DNA from: Omphiscola glabra
Lineage: Eukaryota; Mollusca; Gastropoda; Lymnaeidae
Assembly (NCBI GenBank): GCA_964017045.1
Contig: OZ024796.1
Coordinates: 19,615,510-19,679,509 of the forward strand
DNA length: 64,000 bases
Reading direction: 5' to 3'
Made by a program: the position numbers and the translations under genes. The notes below the pieces were generated by a model. That model worked only from the letters and a program-made list of their open reading frames with translations. It did not search any database and was not told where the DNA came from. Positions 13,101 through 25,100 of this stretch are shown here, piece after piece (the stretch's first letter is position 1; every line of letters starts with the position of its first letter).

Positions 13101-16100
13101 ATATATAAATACTCTCGGGAATCATGATCTCCCTGATTAAGTTTAAACCAACTTGTTGGCTTTTTGATGTACACCTTCAATTTCCTTCGCTGGTTTACAA
13201 AAATACTGTATGCTGGTCCTCAAGGTGGACATTTAATATTTCCACAATATCAGTTTGGTACTCAATAATGTTGTTTTACCTGAGCCTCCAGCATGCTTCA
13301 GGTGCACTTACACGCATGGCCTCCAAGTGTTTTTTGTTTACTTCGTCACATTTAATAATAGGTTCCTTTTCTCTGAGAACAGTAGCGAATTGAATAGTCG
13401 CAAAGTCATGGTTCTTGTACACGTATTTGGAAAGGTATTAAACTCTTTGAATTTAACAACACATTTCAACGTTAATGTGGTCTTTGGATATTTCGGGGCA
13501 CCAATGACATTGCTGTTGGTATCGACACAGATATCTTTTTGAGTTTTTTTCTGCATTTTCCGTTTTCCATACACGGTGCGTTTTGATTGAATGGGCCACA
13601 TAGGCCGTGCAGCATATAGAGAAATGTACACTTTCATGTAGCCTTGAGTGGACATCTTTTATCAGGGAGTTCTGCACAGACAATTTTGTCTATTCATTCG
13701 GTCTCCCAGGCTTTGTCTTCCGGGGAAATGAATAGCAATATGTGTCCATGTGGTAGACCACAATTTGTGGAACTCAACCGCATGGATCATATCCTCTAAA
13801 CCGTCCAAATCTTTGGCGATTAAGTTTTTGAGTAGCAATTTCCGTTTCAACTCAGACACTCTTGCAAATAAATCAGGCCGGTCGCATTGTTATTGACGGG
13901 GAAGTAAGTTTTCCCTCAGTTCATTACACTTAGGATTACACGTGAATGTACTAAGGCTTACTAAGGTACAAATTGTGGTTGTTTTCAATTCGGGGAAGTA
14001 CACCATAGTCTTCAGCTGTTATTATAGTTTTGATTTTTTTCAATACCGTCTCATGATCTCCCTGATTAAGTTTAAACCAACTTGTTGGCTTTTTGATGTA
14101 CACATTCTATTTCCTTCGCTGGCATAGCCACCAACGATGAATTGGTGAGTCAGCTTTACTACGTTGAGGAACTTGTTAACATTGAAGCTGTTACGCACTT
14201 CCTTGACCAACCGCTTTCTGTACATCTGTGATCCACGCTTAATTCCCATACTGGAAAAGCAAAGGGTAACATAATGGATCATAGAGTCTACTCGGCATGG
14301 ATATATATAGTAAACTTCCGCTTTTCTGGGGAAGCACCGCATGCACTGTGATAATGTCTCCTCTGGTAGTGGGAGCGTTTGTTCTGTCGCACGTTATCGG
14401 CCCTTTCTCTCAAGAATGTCATGCTATATTCAATTGGCGATCGGCTTTCCCGATTTGCCTTTAGAAATTCGACTTGTTTCCATTTTTTGCATGTAACACC
14501 TCAAAATGTCATCAATAGAAACTACACAGCAACAGCTATACAATTAATCTCTTCACCTGACAAGTAATCGGCAGAAGCGGCACTGAGCACGAAACTCTTG
14601 GCCGGCCACTCACGAAGAGCGGCGTCCCCAGCCCCGATCCGGCACTTCGTTTCCGTTAAAGCCGAACCGAGGCCGAGGGCCTCCCAGTGTTTCTTTCAGG
14701 CATACCTCCGGGGGGGGGGGGCACTGCCCCCCCCGGAGCAAGTCAAGTGCCCCCCCGGGGGAAAATGTGTAGGAAAAAATATTTAAAAAAAAAAAAAACT
14801 AACTCTAAATTTAATTGTTATAAAAAAATTTTAAGTTATTGAAATGTGTGCCTTTAATCGATTACAATTATTGGAACAAATAAAATATCGCTTTGTTCGA
14901 TATATATTGATGATCCCTAGCGTTCAGGTTAATCTTGTTACAGGCTCGCAGAAATTGATTATAAATATCGTATTGTTTTGAAAATTGGCCGCTCCTGATC
15001 ATAAGCTAAAATCTTACTTTTTCTGATTCGCAGATATCGGTATCTTTTATTTAATTACATTTTGCAGCTGAAAAAGTTGAAATACTTTTTAATAACCCTG
15101 TATTAAACTACGATATAAATGTCTTTTAAAATTAAATATAGTTCTTGCTAAGAAATAAACATGTGCAATCTGTTTTCAAATGATATTGTATAATAGCATC
15201 ATGCTTTAAAAAATCATTTTTAGCAAACATTTTAATGTATTAGATTCCATAGATGTATGCTGACATAGATAAAATGAAAATTAAAAAAAAAATAATAATA
15301 ATTTTAAAACTAAAAATTAGGAATTTACCGGTTACATACAAATAGTGGAAATTTCATTATAATTATTAAATCGAGTGTTTCTAATTTTTAACACAGTTTC
15401 GGGAACATAGTAAAATGATTTTTTTTTTTTTAAATAGTCTTTATTTATTAAATCCCCAATGACTTTTCTCTGTTAATATAATAATAATAAACAATCTTCC
15501 CCAGCTGTTTGAACTATTTAAAAAAAATATTTTAAGATGATAATCCAGTAGAAAGTATTTCGATTATCTTGTAAATGCCATTTTTGGTAGTAGTTTAAAA
15601 AAATTATATGGAATTTGTACAAAAAATAGTTTTCAAGTATAATATCGAAGAGGCAAGTTGTAATAATCTGAAGCAAATTATAGAAGCCTAAATTTCCTAA
15701 TTAACATTTCAATCAACTGAATATTGAGAATTGAATCTTTAATAATTTATACGAAAAAAAATCACACATTAATAAATATATGAGTCTTTTGTAAACAGTT
15801 CATGACTTTTGAACAATTATGTCGGTTACATATGATTTATAAATAAATACCAATTTTGAAAACCCATTAAGATATAGTCTATAGCCTTTTGTACAGAAAA
15901 TCTTTTTTTCCTTTTGACTTTGGTGAAACTTGGAAATATTTTGAAATAAACGTATGTTGGATTTTCTTTTTCGTTCAAAATGTAAAACTATTTTAGAATT
16001 TCTTTTTTTGTGATGGATACCTTTTTTGGAAGGAATTCTTTTTTCTTAATTTTAAAAATATTTTGTAGTAAATTCATTATTTTTACGTAGTTGATCCCTA

Positions 16101-19100
16101 AAATATTTTAAAATAATAACTTTAAAAATACATTACTTTTCAATTTAAAAAAAAAATTTTGCATACCACACTTAGTCAAGCAGAGACGTCGCTTGACTTT
16201 TTATGGCACCCGTGCTACTTTTCCGTTTTTTCCTTCCCTACCTAGCAGTAAAAGTTGATAATTTAATGTAATTACAGCCCAACTTTAAGCCCCTAAAATA
16301 TACGAGACCCCATGCAGTTATGTGGGTTGCAGACCTCACACGATGGCTCTTAAGTCAAATGACACATAAAATCTTAACTAGCATCTCTCCCGTTGCTCTA
16401 CAGTTGCATTCTTGCATTTTGAATTTATCAAAAAAATTCCGGGGCCTATAAAGTTTTAAGGGGCGAGTCTAAGCTAAGGAGTATCTCTCGATAAAAAACA
16501 TACCCTAAGGGCTCCCAATAGGACTGAATGTATTTAATATTGTGCTGGTGGAAGAGTTAGTGATGTCCTGATATTATCGTTATTTCTAGCGCTTCCCACC
16601 CAAATGTCTGAAATGTGGCGCTTCATCCCATTTAGGGCCCTGGCCTGCTCCACCACATTCTTCTATTGGGATCGATCCATCGCTTTACACCTCGATGTGC
16701 GAACCCCAACCTTTATAAGCCCTTCTCTACATCGTCAATCCATCTCAGTCTTGGTCGACCGGTGAGCCGTCTGCCCCTAGGTTTCTGCCTGTAGATCGTT
16801 TTTGTTGCTCCAGAATCTAGCATCCTTTCAATGTGTCCTGCCTAGGGCAGTCTGCCGCTTTTTTATATTGTTGTGACTATGGATGGGTATTTGTACAATT
16901 GATATAGCTCTTGGTTTGTACGGATTCCCAAAACAAAATTGTCTATCATCGGGTCATATATTTAGCAGGTTCTCTGCTTTTGTGGTAGAAACCAAGTCTC
17001 ACTACTGGTCTTGTGATAGTGGTGTATACTGCCTTCTTTGTTCCCTTAGCGAGATTTTTGCTTTGAAGTAGCTTTTGTAAATTGAAATAAGAACGGTTGC
17101 ATGCTGTTATTCTTTCTTGCACCTCCGATTGTATTTCCTCTTGCTTATTTATAGTCAACCCTAGATATTTGAAAGTAGCTACCCTCTCAAAGGCGTAGAT
17201 GTTCATATTGATGAAGTCATCAGTGCGTATTTCCTGACATTATCATAAATATTGCCTTCGCTTTATTTACATCAAGACCAGCTTTGACCGTCACATCTTC
17301 AAGTTCCCTGAAAGTTTTAATTATATCATCAATGCTATTTCTACCAAGTAGCGCTATATCGTCTGTGTAGGCCAGGTATTGCAGTGGCTGGCTTTATAAA
17401 GTTCCTTATGGTTGTTCTGTACCACCTCTCAGGTGCTCACACGTATGTTTCTAATTCTTTTTTCTAAAGTGATGTTGAAAATGATACACGGATTTCCTCG
17501 TCTGAGGCCCAGATTGATTGGGAACTCCCTCAAGTACTCCTTCTGTACTTTGATTCTACTTTTGTAGTTATCCATCGTCATATGTATGAGTCGGGTAAGT
17601 TTGTTAAGGACTCCAAGTTCTAGCACAGCATCGTTCATGTATTTTCTGTCTAAGCTATCATAAGCTGATTTGTAGTCCACATATAGTCGGTGTATGTTGA
17701 TGTATTCTTAGCATTTTTCTACGAGACATCTAACAGTAAATATATGAACGTTTGAAATGCCCCTTCACACATTGTCTTAAAGATACATTGAAACCAGTGC
17801 ATGATACCCTCACTAGGTAACTCTTGTTACCAGTGAAATATCCGCATCAACACCAGGCACAGAAACATTGCAAATACCATCTACATTCATAGGAGCCATA
17901 ATGATCAATAAATTGATCGTGGGCCCTTAATAGACAGAAAAAGAAGAAGAAAAATTTGCACCACAATGCATCACTGCATTTTGAATTTATTATTTTTAAA
18001 TTAAGGTGACCACTGCCCTCACTTTTGCTCAAACTCTTCGGATTCCTCAATTTCTGCTACAACCCCCCCCCCCCTTTTTTTTTCCTTGACGTCGATCAAT
18101 GTGACTACCGGGTTGAATCTAATCTTGTGTCAAATGATTTTCTTCGGCACACCACAACCAGAATGAATTTAGTTTGTGTCTGGCACTGGTCGCCATAATG
18201 CCTCCTACAACGCTTGAAAAATTATTTGCCCCGATCAATGAAAGTCTTATCAAAAACATTCGAATCATGTATACTCCAAAATGCACCTTTTGATTGTTAA
18301 ACAATCACACATTTTCTGCTGCCCTACTTCCCGATAAAAATTACTTGCCATGACAGCAAAATTTGGTGCTGATATATACACTGTCCAGCGGCGTGCCTAG
18401 TGTTAGCGCCACCCTAGGTGAGTTAACTTTTTTGCCACGCTAGCTTTCTCGATAGAAACTCTGCAGATGTCCGAAAATCCCGCCGCTCTATCTAAAGAAA
18501 AAATGACACCTGGGAAGACCAAATGTTCGCTCCCCCCCCCCCCCCCACTTCTACGTCACTGACATGAGTCTTTGATGACAGGGGACAAGATTCATTTTTA
18601 CCCCCCCCCCCCGGCTAAACTCTGAAACCTATTATTTTCGTCCATTAACACTTTAGCCCATTAGATGCCCCCGCTAGTCTGGCGCCCGGGGACATATGTC
18701 CCATCTGCCACCCCTTAGCTACGCCTCTGGCCACTGGAAAAACTGGCACTGCCCCCCCCCCCCCCGAACGTCAAAAATGCCCCCTCGGGGGAAAATTTCT
18801 GAAAGAAACACTGGGGCCTCCCCGCTGCTAATCAGCGGTCGCAATCTCTTCACCAGATACGTTTACTAAAAATATCTAAACTGATGACGGACACAATGTC
18901 TATGGCCTTATATTATAAGATTTCAACATTTCTATCAACTATGTTGATTTATTTCAATCTTCACCTTTCAATCAACTATGTTTATATAACGCTATGATCA
19001 TTTGCATATCAACTATGTTTATATAACGCCATGTTCATTCGCTATCATCTATGTAATGAAAAGGACAACATTCTTACAAAAGTAAATCTAACCAAACTTT

Positions 19101-22100
19101 GTCAATTTAAGGAGGCATAACTTATTCTCACCATAAAAACAATTCAAGGCCAGAAAGAGTGGTAACTCCAGCCATTTTATAATTTGGCTTGGGCCTGATC
19201 CGACTGCCTGAACCATCAAGCTGGCTGTTAAATCTCCGACTGTCTGGAACACTAAGACGGCTGTTAAATCTCCGACTGTCTGAAGCATCAAGACGGCTGT
19301 TAAATCTCCGACTGTCTGAAGCCAGCTGCTAAACCTCTGACTGTCTGAAGCCAGCTGCTAAACATCTGACTGTCTGAAGCCAGCTGCTAAACCTCTGACT
19401 GTCTGAAGCATCAAGACGGCTGTTAAACCTGACAAAACTCAACGCTGGCACGGGGCCTGTGTTGATCAATCTTAATCGGAAAACTCTGTGTCTCCCTGGG
19501 GTGCCCCCCCCCCACATCGCCGACGCGTTACAGGGTATAGCTCCATTTTTTGCCATGTTACGCTTCACTCTGTTAGCTAAACAGAAGAGGCCATAGATAT
19601 GGTATCGATCCGCACAAAACAACTTCAGTAATAATATTTCATGAAGTAGTGGTGTGTTTTGTGGACTAGTAGGTTCGAATTCTTATCAATTGGCTGGGTG
19701 GAAATAGAGTGTCTATGCTAGAGTTCCATGATAGAGTTCCATGTTAGATTGTCTGTGATAGAATATCTATAGCTCCATCTGAATGACCATCAAAAGGGTC
19801 TTAGCTAGTGGATACAACTGCCTGGGACTAACCAGCATAATACAATTGTGTGGGACTATCTGTAGGACATAACTGCCTGAGACTTTCTGCAGGACATAAC
19901 TGTCTGTGACTATCTGCAGGACATAACTGCCTGGGACTAGCTGCAGGATATAACTGCCTGGGACTATCTGCAGGACATAACTGGCTTGGGACGATCTGAA
20001 GGACATAACTGCCTGGGACTATCTGCAGGAAATAACTCCCTGGGACTATCTGCAGGACATAACTGCCTGTGACTATCTGCAGGACATAACTGCCTGGGAC
20101 TATCTGCAGGATATAACTGCCTGTGACTATCTGCAGGACATAATTGCCTGGGACTATCTGCAGGATATAACTGCCTGGGACTATCTGCAGGATATAACTG
20201 CCTGTGACTATCTGCAGGACATAATTGCCTGGGACTATCTGCAGGATATAACTGCCTGTGACTATCTGCAGGACATAATTGCCTGGGACTATCTGCAGGA
20301 AATAACTCCCTGGGACTATCTGCAGGATATATAACTGCCTGTGAATATCTGCAGGACATACCTGCCTGAGACTATCTGCAGGATATAACTGCCTGGGACT
20401 GTCTGCAGGATATAAATGCCTGGGACTGTCTGCAGGATATAAATGCCTGTGACTATCTGCAGAATATAACTGCCTGGGACTGTCTACAGGATATAACTGC
20501 CTGAGACTGTCTGCAGGACATATCTGCCTGATACTGTCTGCATGATATAACTGCCTGATACTGTCTGCAGGATATAACTGCCTGGGACTGTCTACAGGAC
20601 ATAACTGCCTGATACTGTCTGCAGGATATAACTGCCTGGGACTGTCTGCAGGATATAACTGCCTGGGACTGTCTGCAGGATATAACTGCCTGGGACTGTC
20701 TACAGGATATAACTGCCTGGGACTGTCTGCAGGACATAACTGCCTGATACTGTCTGCAGGATATAACTGCCTGTGACTGTCTGCAGGACATAACTGCCTG
20801 ATACTGTCTGCAGGATATAACTGCCTGGGACTGTCTGCAGGATATAATTGCCTGGGACTGTCTGCAGGACATAACTGCCTGATACTGTCTGCAGGATATA
20901 ATTGCCTTAGATTGTCTGCAGGACATAACTGCCTGATACTGTCTGCAGGATATATCTGCCTGAGACTGTATGCAGGATATAACTGCCTGGGACTATCTGC
21001 AGGACATAACTGCCTGAGCCTGTCTGCAGGACATAACTGCCTTGGACTAGCTGCAGGATATACCTACTTGGGGCTTAAATGGAAGACACGAGACCCACTA
21101 ATCCGTGACTGAGGCTGTTTCCTCTATGCCTTATCTCATGTTTGACGGACGTGACGAAACCATTGTCGTCTGCTCATTTCACTGGTGCTGCCCGCGTGTC
21201 ATAAAGCACGTGACAATGACAAACGCCTCCTACTCACTTCTGCTACACCCATCCATCCACCTCATCCCCACTAATCCACTCCTTTCCAAATCAATAGATG
21301 CACTCTACCCTCTGTCTTCTGAACACAAACTCTATTCCAATCTGTGAGAAACCAGTGGTCTAGTAAATGCCCGGTCGACTGGCCAAAGTTAGACGAAGCA
21401 GTTCGATCTTTCACTTTATGAGACCAGTAGTTTAATGTTCAACGTTCGATAGTTTATCTTGATAAGTAACAAAATAGAACTTTTAAAACCATCACAACTA
21501 CGTCTTTAGCGCTGTAAGGTCAGCTCTGAGATGTCGCCAGAAAGTAACATCTTTGAGAGAGAAAAAAGCAAGTAACATATTTGAGACAGAAAGAAAGATA
21601 CATCTTTGAGACAGAAAGAAACATCTTTGAGACAGATAGATACATCTTTGAGACAGAAAGAAACATCTTTGAGACAGAAAGAAACATCTTTGAGACAGAA
21701 AGAGAACATCTTTGAGACCGAAAGAAACATCTTTGAGACAGTAAGAAACATCTTTGAGACAGAAAGAAACTTCTTTGAGACAGAAAGAAACATCTTTGAG
21801 ACAGAAAGAAACATCTTTGAGACAGAAAGAAACATCTTTGATACTTGCTTTGAATTCCGTGTGTTACTCAATTAGTTGGATTATTTTGTTTGATGGCGTC
21901 AGCTTGTCATACTTAAACTTTTCACTGAATTAGTTGTATAGTGTTGTCTATAAAATTGTATATAAATTAAATACTTTTTCATACAATATATCTATACATA
22001 TGCTGAGAGATTCAAACAAAAATTAAATCAAACCAAAGTTAGTGAATGCCATTTCAATTAAGATTCTTTTTTTTTTTTTTAAATGGTATAATAAATAGTT

Positions 22101-25100
22101 ATTTTGTGATCTAGAAATAAACTGATACTTTTTAGACAGTAGCAACTGAAAGATATTTATAATATAAATGAAATGATAGATGTTTAGAATATGCTAACTG
22201 ACAGATAATAGGAATATATCAATTGACATTTTAGAATAAATAGAATATTTAGACAGCACCATAATTGAGATCTTTTGAAGGTTAAAATGCATAAGTTGTT
22301 TAATTTATGAACTGATAGATTTATGGAAAGTAATAACTGATAAATATTTATACTAGGTAATCGATTGATATTTAGATAGTTTTACTAGATTGATATTAGG
22401 ACAGTATTTAACTGATGCATTATTATAAGGTACCATTCTTTCCTCACAGAAAAGGCAAGTTGGACGCCCTGTTGGGCGACTCCCCAATATTAGACTATGC
22501 ACGCGCTCACTTGGCGCCCTCCTGTGAGCTCAAGTTAATTTCCAAAATATTCGGAGATGACCGCTACGGTCTCGGACTTCCTAAAGAATCACCGCTAAAA
22601 GTAAGTCACATTATTCACCTATAGGTGGGACGGAGGTTGAGGGGGGGGCGTGTGGGGGGGGCTAGTCGAGAAAATCCAGTATATATCATTTAAAATAGAA
22701 CAAAATACCGACCATTTTTTGATTGAAATATAGAGCTGGTTACAGAGATAGGATGTGGAGTAATACACTGGGCCACAGGGGCAGGATGTGGAGTAATACA
22801 CTGGGCCACAGGGGCAGGACGTGGAGTAATACACTGGGCCACAGGGGCAGGAGGTGGAGTAATACACTGGGCTATATGGGCAGGATGTGGAGTAATACAC
22901 TGGGCCACAGGGGCAGGACGTGGAGTAATACACTGGGCCACAGGGGCAGGAGGTGGAGTAATACACTGGGCCACATGGGCAGGAGGTGGAGTAATGCACT
23001 GGGCCACAGGGGCAGGAGGTGGAGTAATGCACCTGGCCACAGGGGCAGGAGGTGGAGTAATACACTGGGCCACATGGGCAGGACGTGGAGTAATACACTG
23101 GGCCACAGGGGCAGGAGGTGGAGTAATGCACTGGACCACAGGGGCAGGAGGTGGAGTAATTCACTGGACCACAGGGGCAGGAAGTGGAGTAATGCACTGG
23201 GCCACAGGGGCAGGAGGTGGAGTAATGCACTGGGCCACAGGGGCAGGAGGTGGAGTAATGCACTGGGCCACAGGGGCAGGAAGTGGAGTAATACACTGGG
23301 CCACAGGGGCAGGAAGTGGAGTAATACATTGGGCCACAGGGGCAGGAGGTGAAGTAATACACTGGGCCACAGGGGCAGGAGGTGGAGTAATACACTGGGC
23401 CACAGGGGCAGGAAGTGGAGTAATACACTGGGCCACAGGGGCAGGAGGTGGAGTAATGCACTGGGTTACAGGGGCAGGAAGTGGAGTAATACACTGGGCC
23501 ACAGGGGCAGGAAGTGGAGTAATACACTGGGACACAGGGGCAGGAGGTGGAGTAATGCACTGGGCCACAGGGGCAGGAAGTGGAGTATTACACTGGGCCA
23601 CACTGAAGACCATGTGAAAACACGTATCATCTACAGTTGTGAAGAAGAAACAAAAAATAATTTCGTGGCTGGGGGTCGCCACAACCTGAGGTACTGTATT
23701 AAAGGGTCGTGGCATTAATAAGACTGAGAACCGCTGAGCTAGAGGGATTACTGAGATGAAATGAATATATCTGTTCATTCTAACCCCATGGTCTCTGATT
23801 ACTGTTTGCCGGATTTGACAAAATTCTAGTATGTTCACAGGCAGCGCTGTCCAAAAAAATCTCCGACTACCATCGGACTGGCTACATTGATGACTTGACC
23901 GATGTCCACTTTGCTGACGCCCACTGTTTTAAGAAGAAAATATCTCAAGAGGACTCGCAACTAGAAGTCACACATCACGCAGGTAACTGATAAGGAATGA
24001 TCGCGGGAGGCGTGGGGGGGGGGGGGGGGGTTCATTTTTGGTGATGAATTTGGGTGAAAGCATTGTAATAGCAAAAAGTAACTTGTAAGGTTGTGGTCTG
24101 TGTAAGAACTTACTTTGTGCTCTTATCTACATTATTTTTATACCCCCACGTGACACATCACATGACCACTCATAGCACATCACTCTTACTGTCATCAATA
24201 GTTTGTGTGACAAAGTGGGGGACAAAGTATTTTTAGTGGCGATGTTGAGTGGAAAGTATCGTATGTGATAAAGTATCTTTGGTGGAAAAATTGAGGTAAA
24301 ACATCTCTGGTGGCATATTTGGGGTAAATTATCTTTGGTGGCATTGTTGGGGTAAATTATCTTTGGTGGCATAGTTGGGGTAAATTATCTTTGGTGGCAT
24401 AGTTGGGGTAAATTATCTTTGGTGGCATAGTTGGGGTAAATTATCTTTGGTGGCATAGTTGGGGTAAATTATCTTTGGTGGCATAGTTGGGGTAAATTAT
24501 CTTTGGTGGCATAGTTGGGGTAAATTATCTTTGGTGGCATAGTTGGGGTAAATTATCTTTGGTGGCGAAGTTGTAAATTAACTTTGGTGAGGTCTATTAA
24601 AAAACAGTACCTAATTATATCATTCTTCTCTATTCATCCATGCACCCACTCATCCCACCTTCTCTATTCATCCATGCACCAGTTCATCCCACCTTCTCTA
24701 TTCATCCATGAACCCATTTATCCCACCTTCTCTATTCATCCATGCACCCCTTCAGCCCACCTTCTCTATTCATCTATTCACCCATTCATCCCACCTTCTC
24801 TATTCATCCATGCACCCATTCATTCCACCTTCTCTTTTTATCAATGAACACATTCTTCCCACCTTCTCTATTCATCCGTGCACCCCTTCATCCCACCTTT
24901 TCTATTCATCCGTACACCCCTTCATCCCACCTTCTCTATTCATCCGTGCACCCCTTCATCCCACCTTCTCTATTCATCCGTGCACCCCTTCATCCCACCC
25001 TTTCTATTCATCCGTGCACCCCTTCATCCCACCTTTTCTATTCATCCGTGCACCCCTTCATCCCACCTTCTCTATTCATCCGTGCACCCCTTCATCCCAC

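Larger units (their letters stand above)
11806..18920 (-). mobile_element. Helitron insertion of about 7.1 kb with nested elements
   Basis: Read on the minus strand the element starts TCTTATAATATAAGG at 18920 and ends CTAG at 11806, between host A and T, with no target duplication: the classic A|TC...CTAG|T Helitron pattern. The flanks are two pieces of one 37-bp tandem-repeat unit (29 bases left, 8 bases right), which fixes both ends. A 7-bp stem (atattta/taaatat) lies about 25 bases from the CTAG; a standard hairpin directly before the CTAG is not obvious. RepHel coding remnants lie at 12400-13960. The 5' half holds a LINE remnant, hAT-like MITEs and AT-rich DNA. Confidence 0.8.

Noticed and set aside
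12640..14342. Cluster of minus-strand frames as a cellular helicase gene
   Set aside because: Frames are broken and the motifs are those of Helitron Rep/helicase, inside defined Helitron ends.
20453..20926. Long open frames in minisatellites (also at 2164, 21506, 22619, 24708, 30675, 31948, 41516, 50033)
   Set aside because: Codon order simply follows the repeat unit, several frames or both strands are open at once, and all lie in introns; no independent sign of coding.
22735..23605. Regular repeats resembling a CRISPR array
   Set aside because: Units are contiguous without unique spacers, there are no cas genes, and the DNA is clearly eukaryotic.
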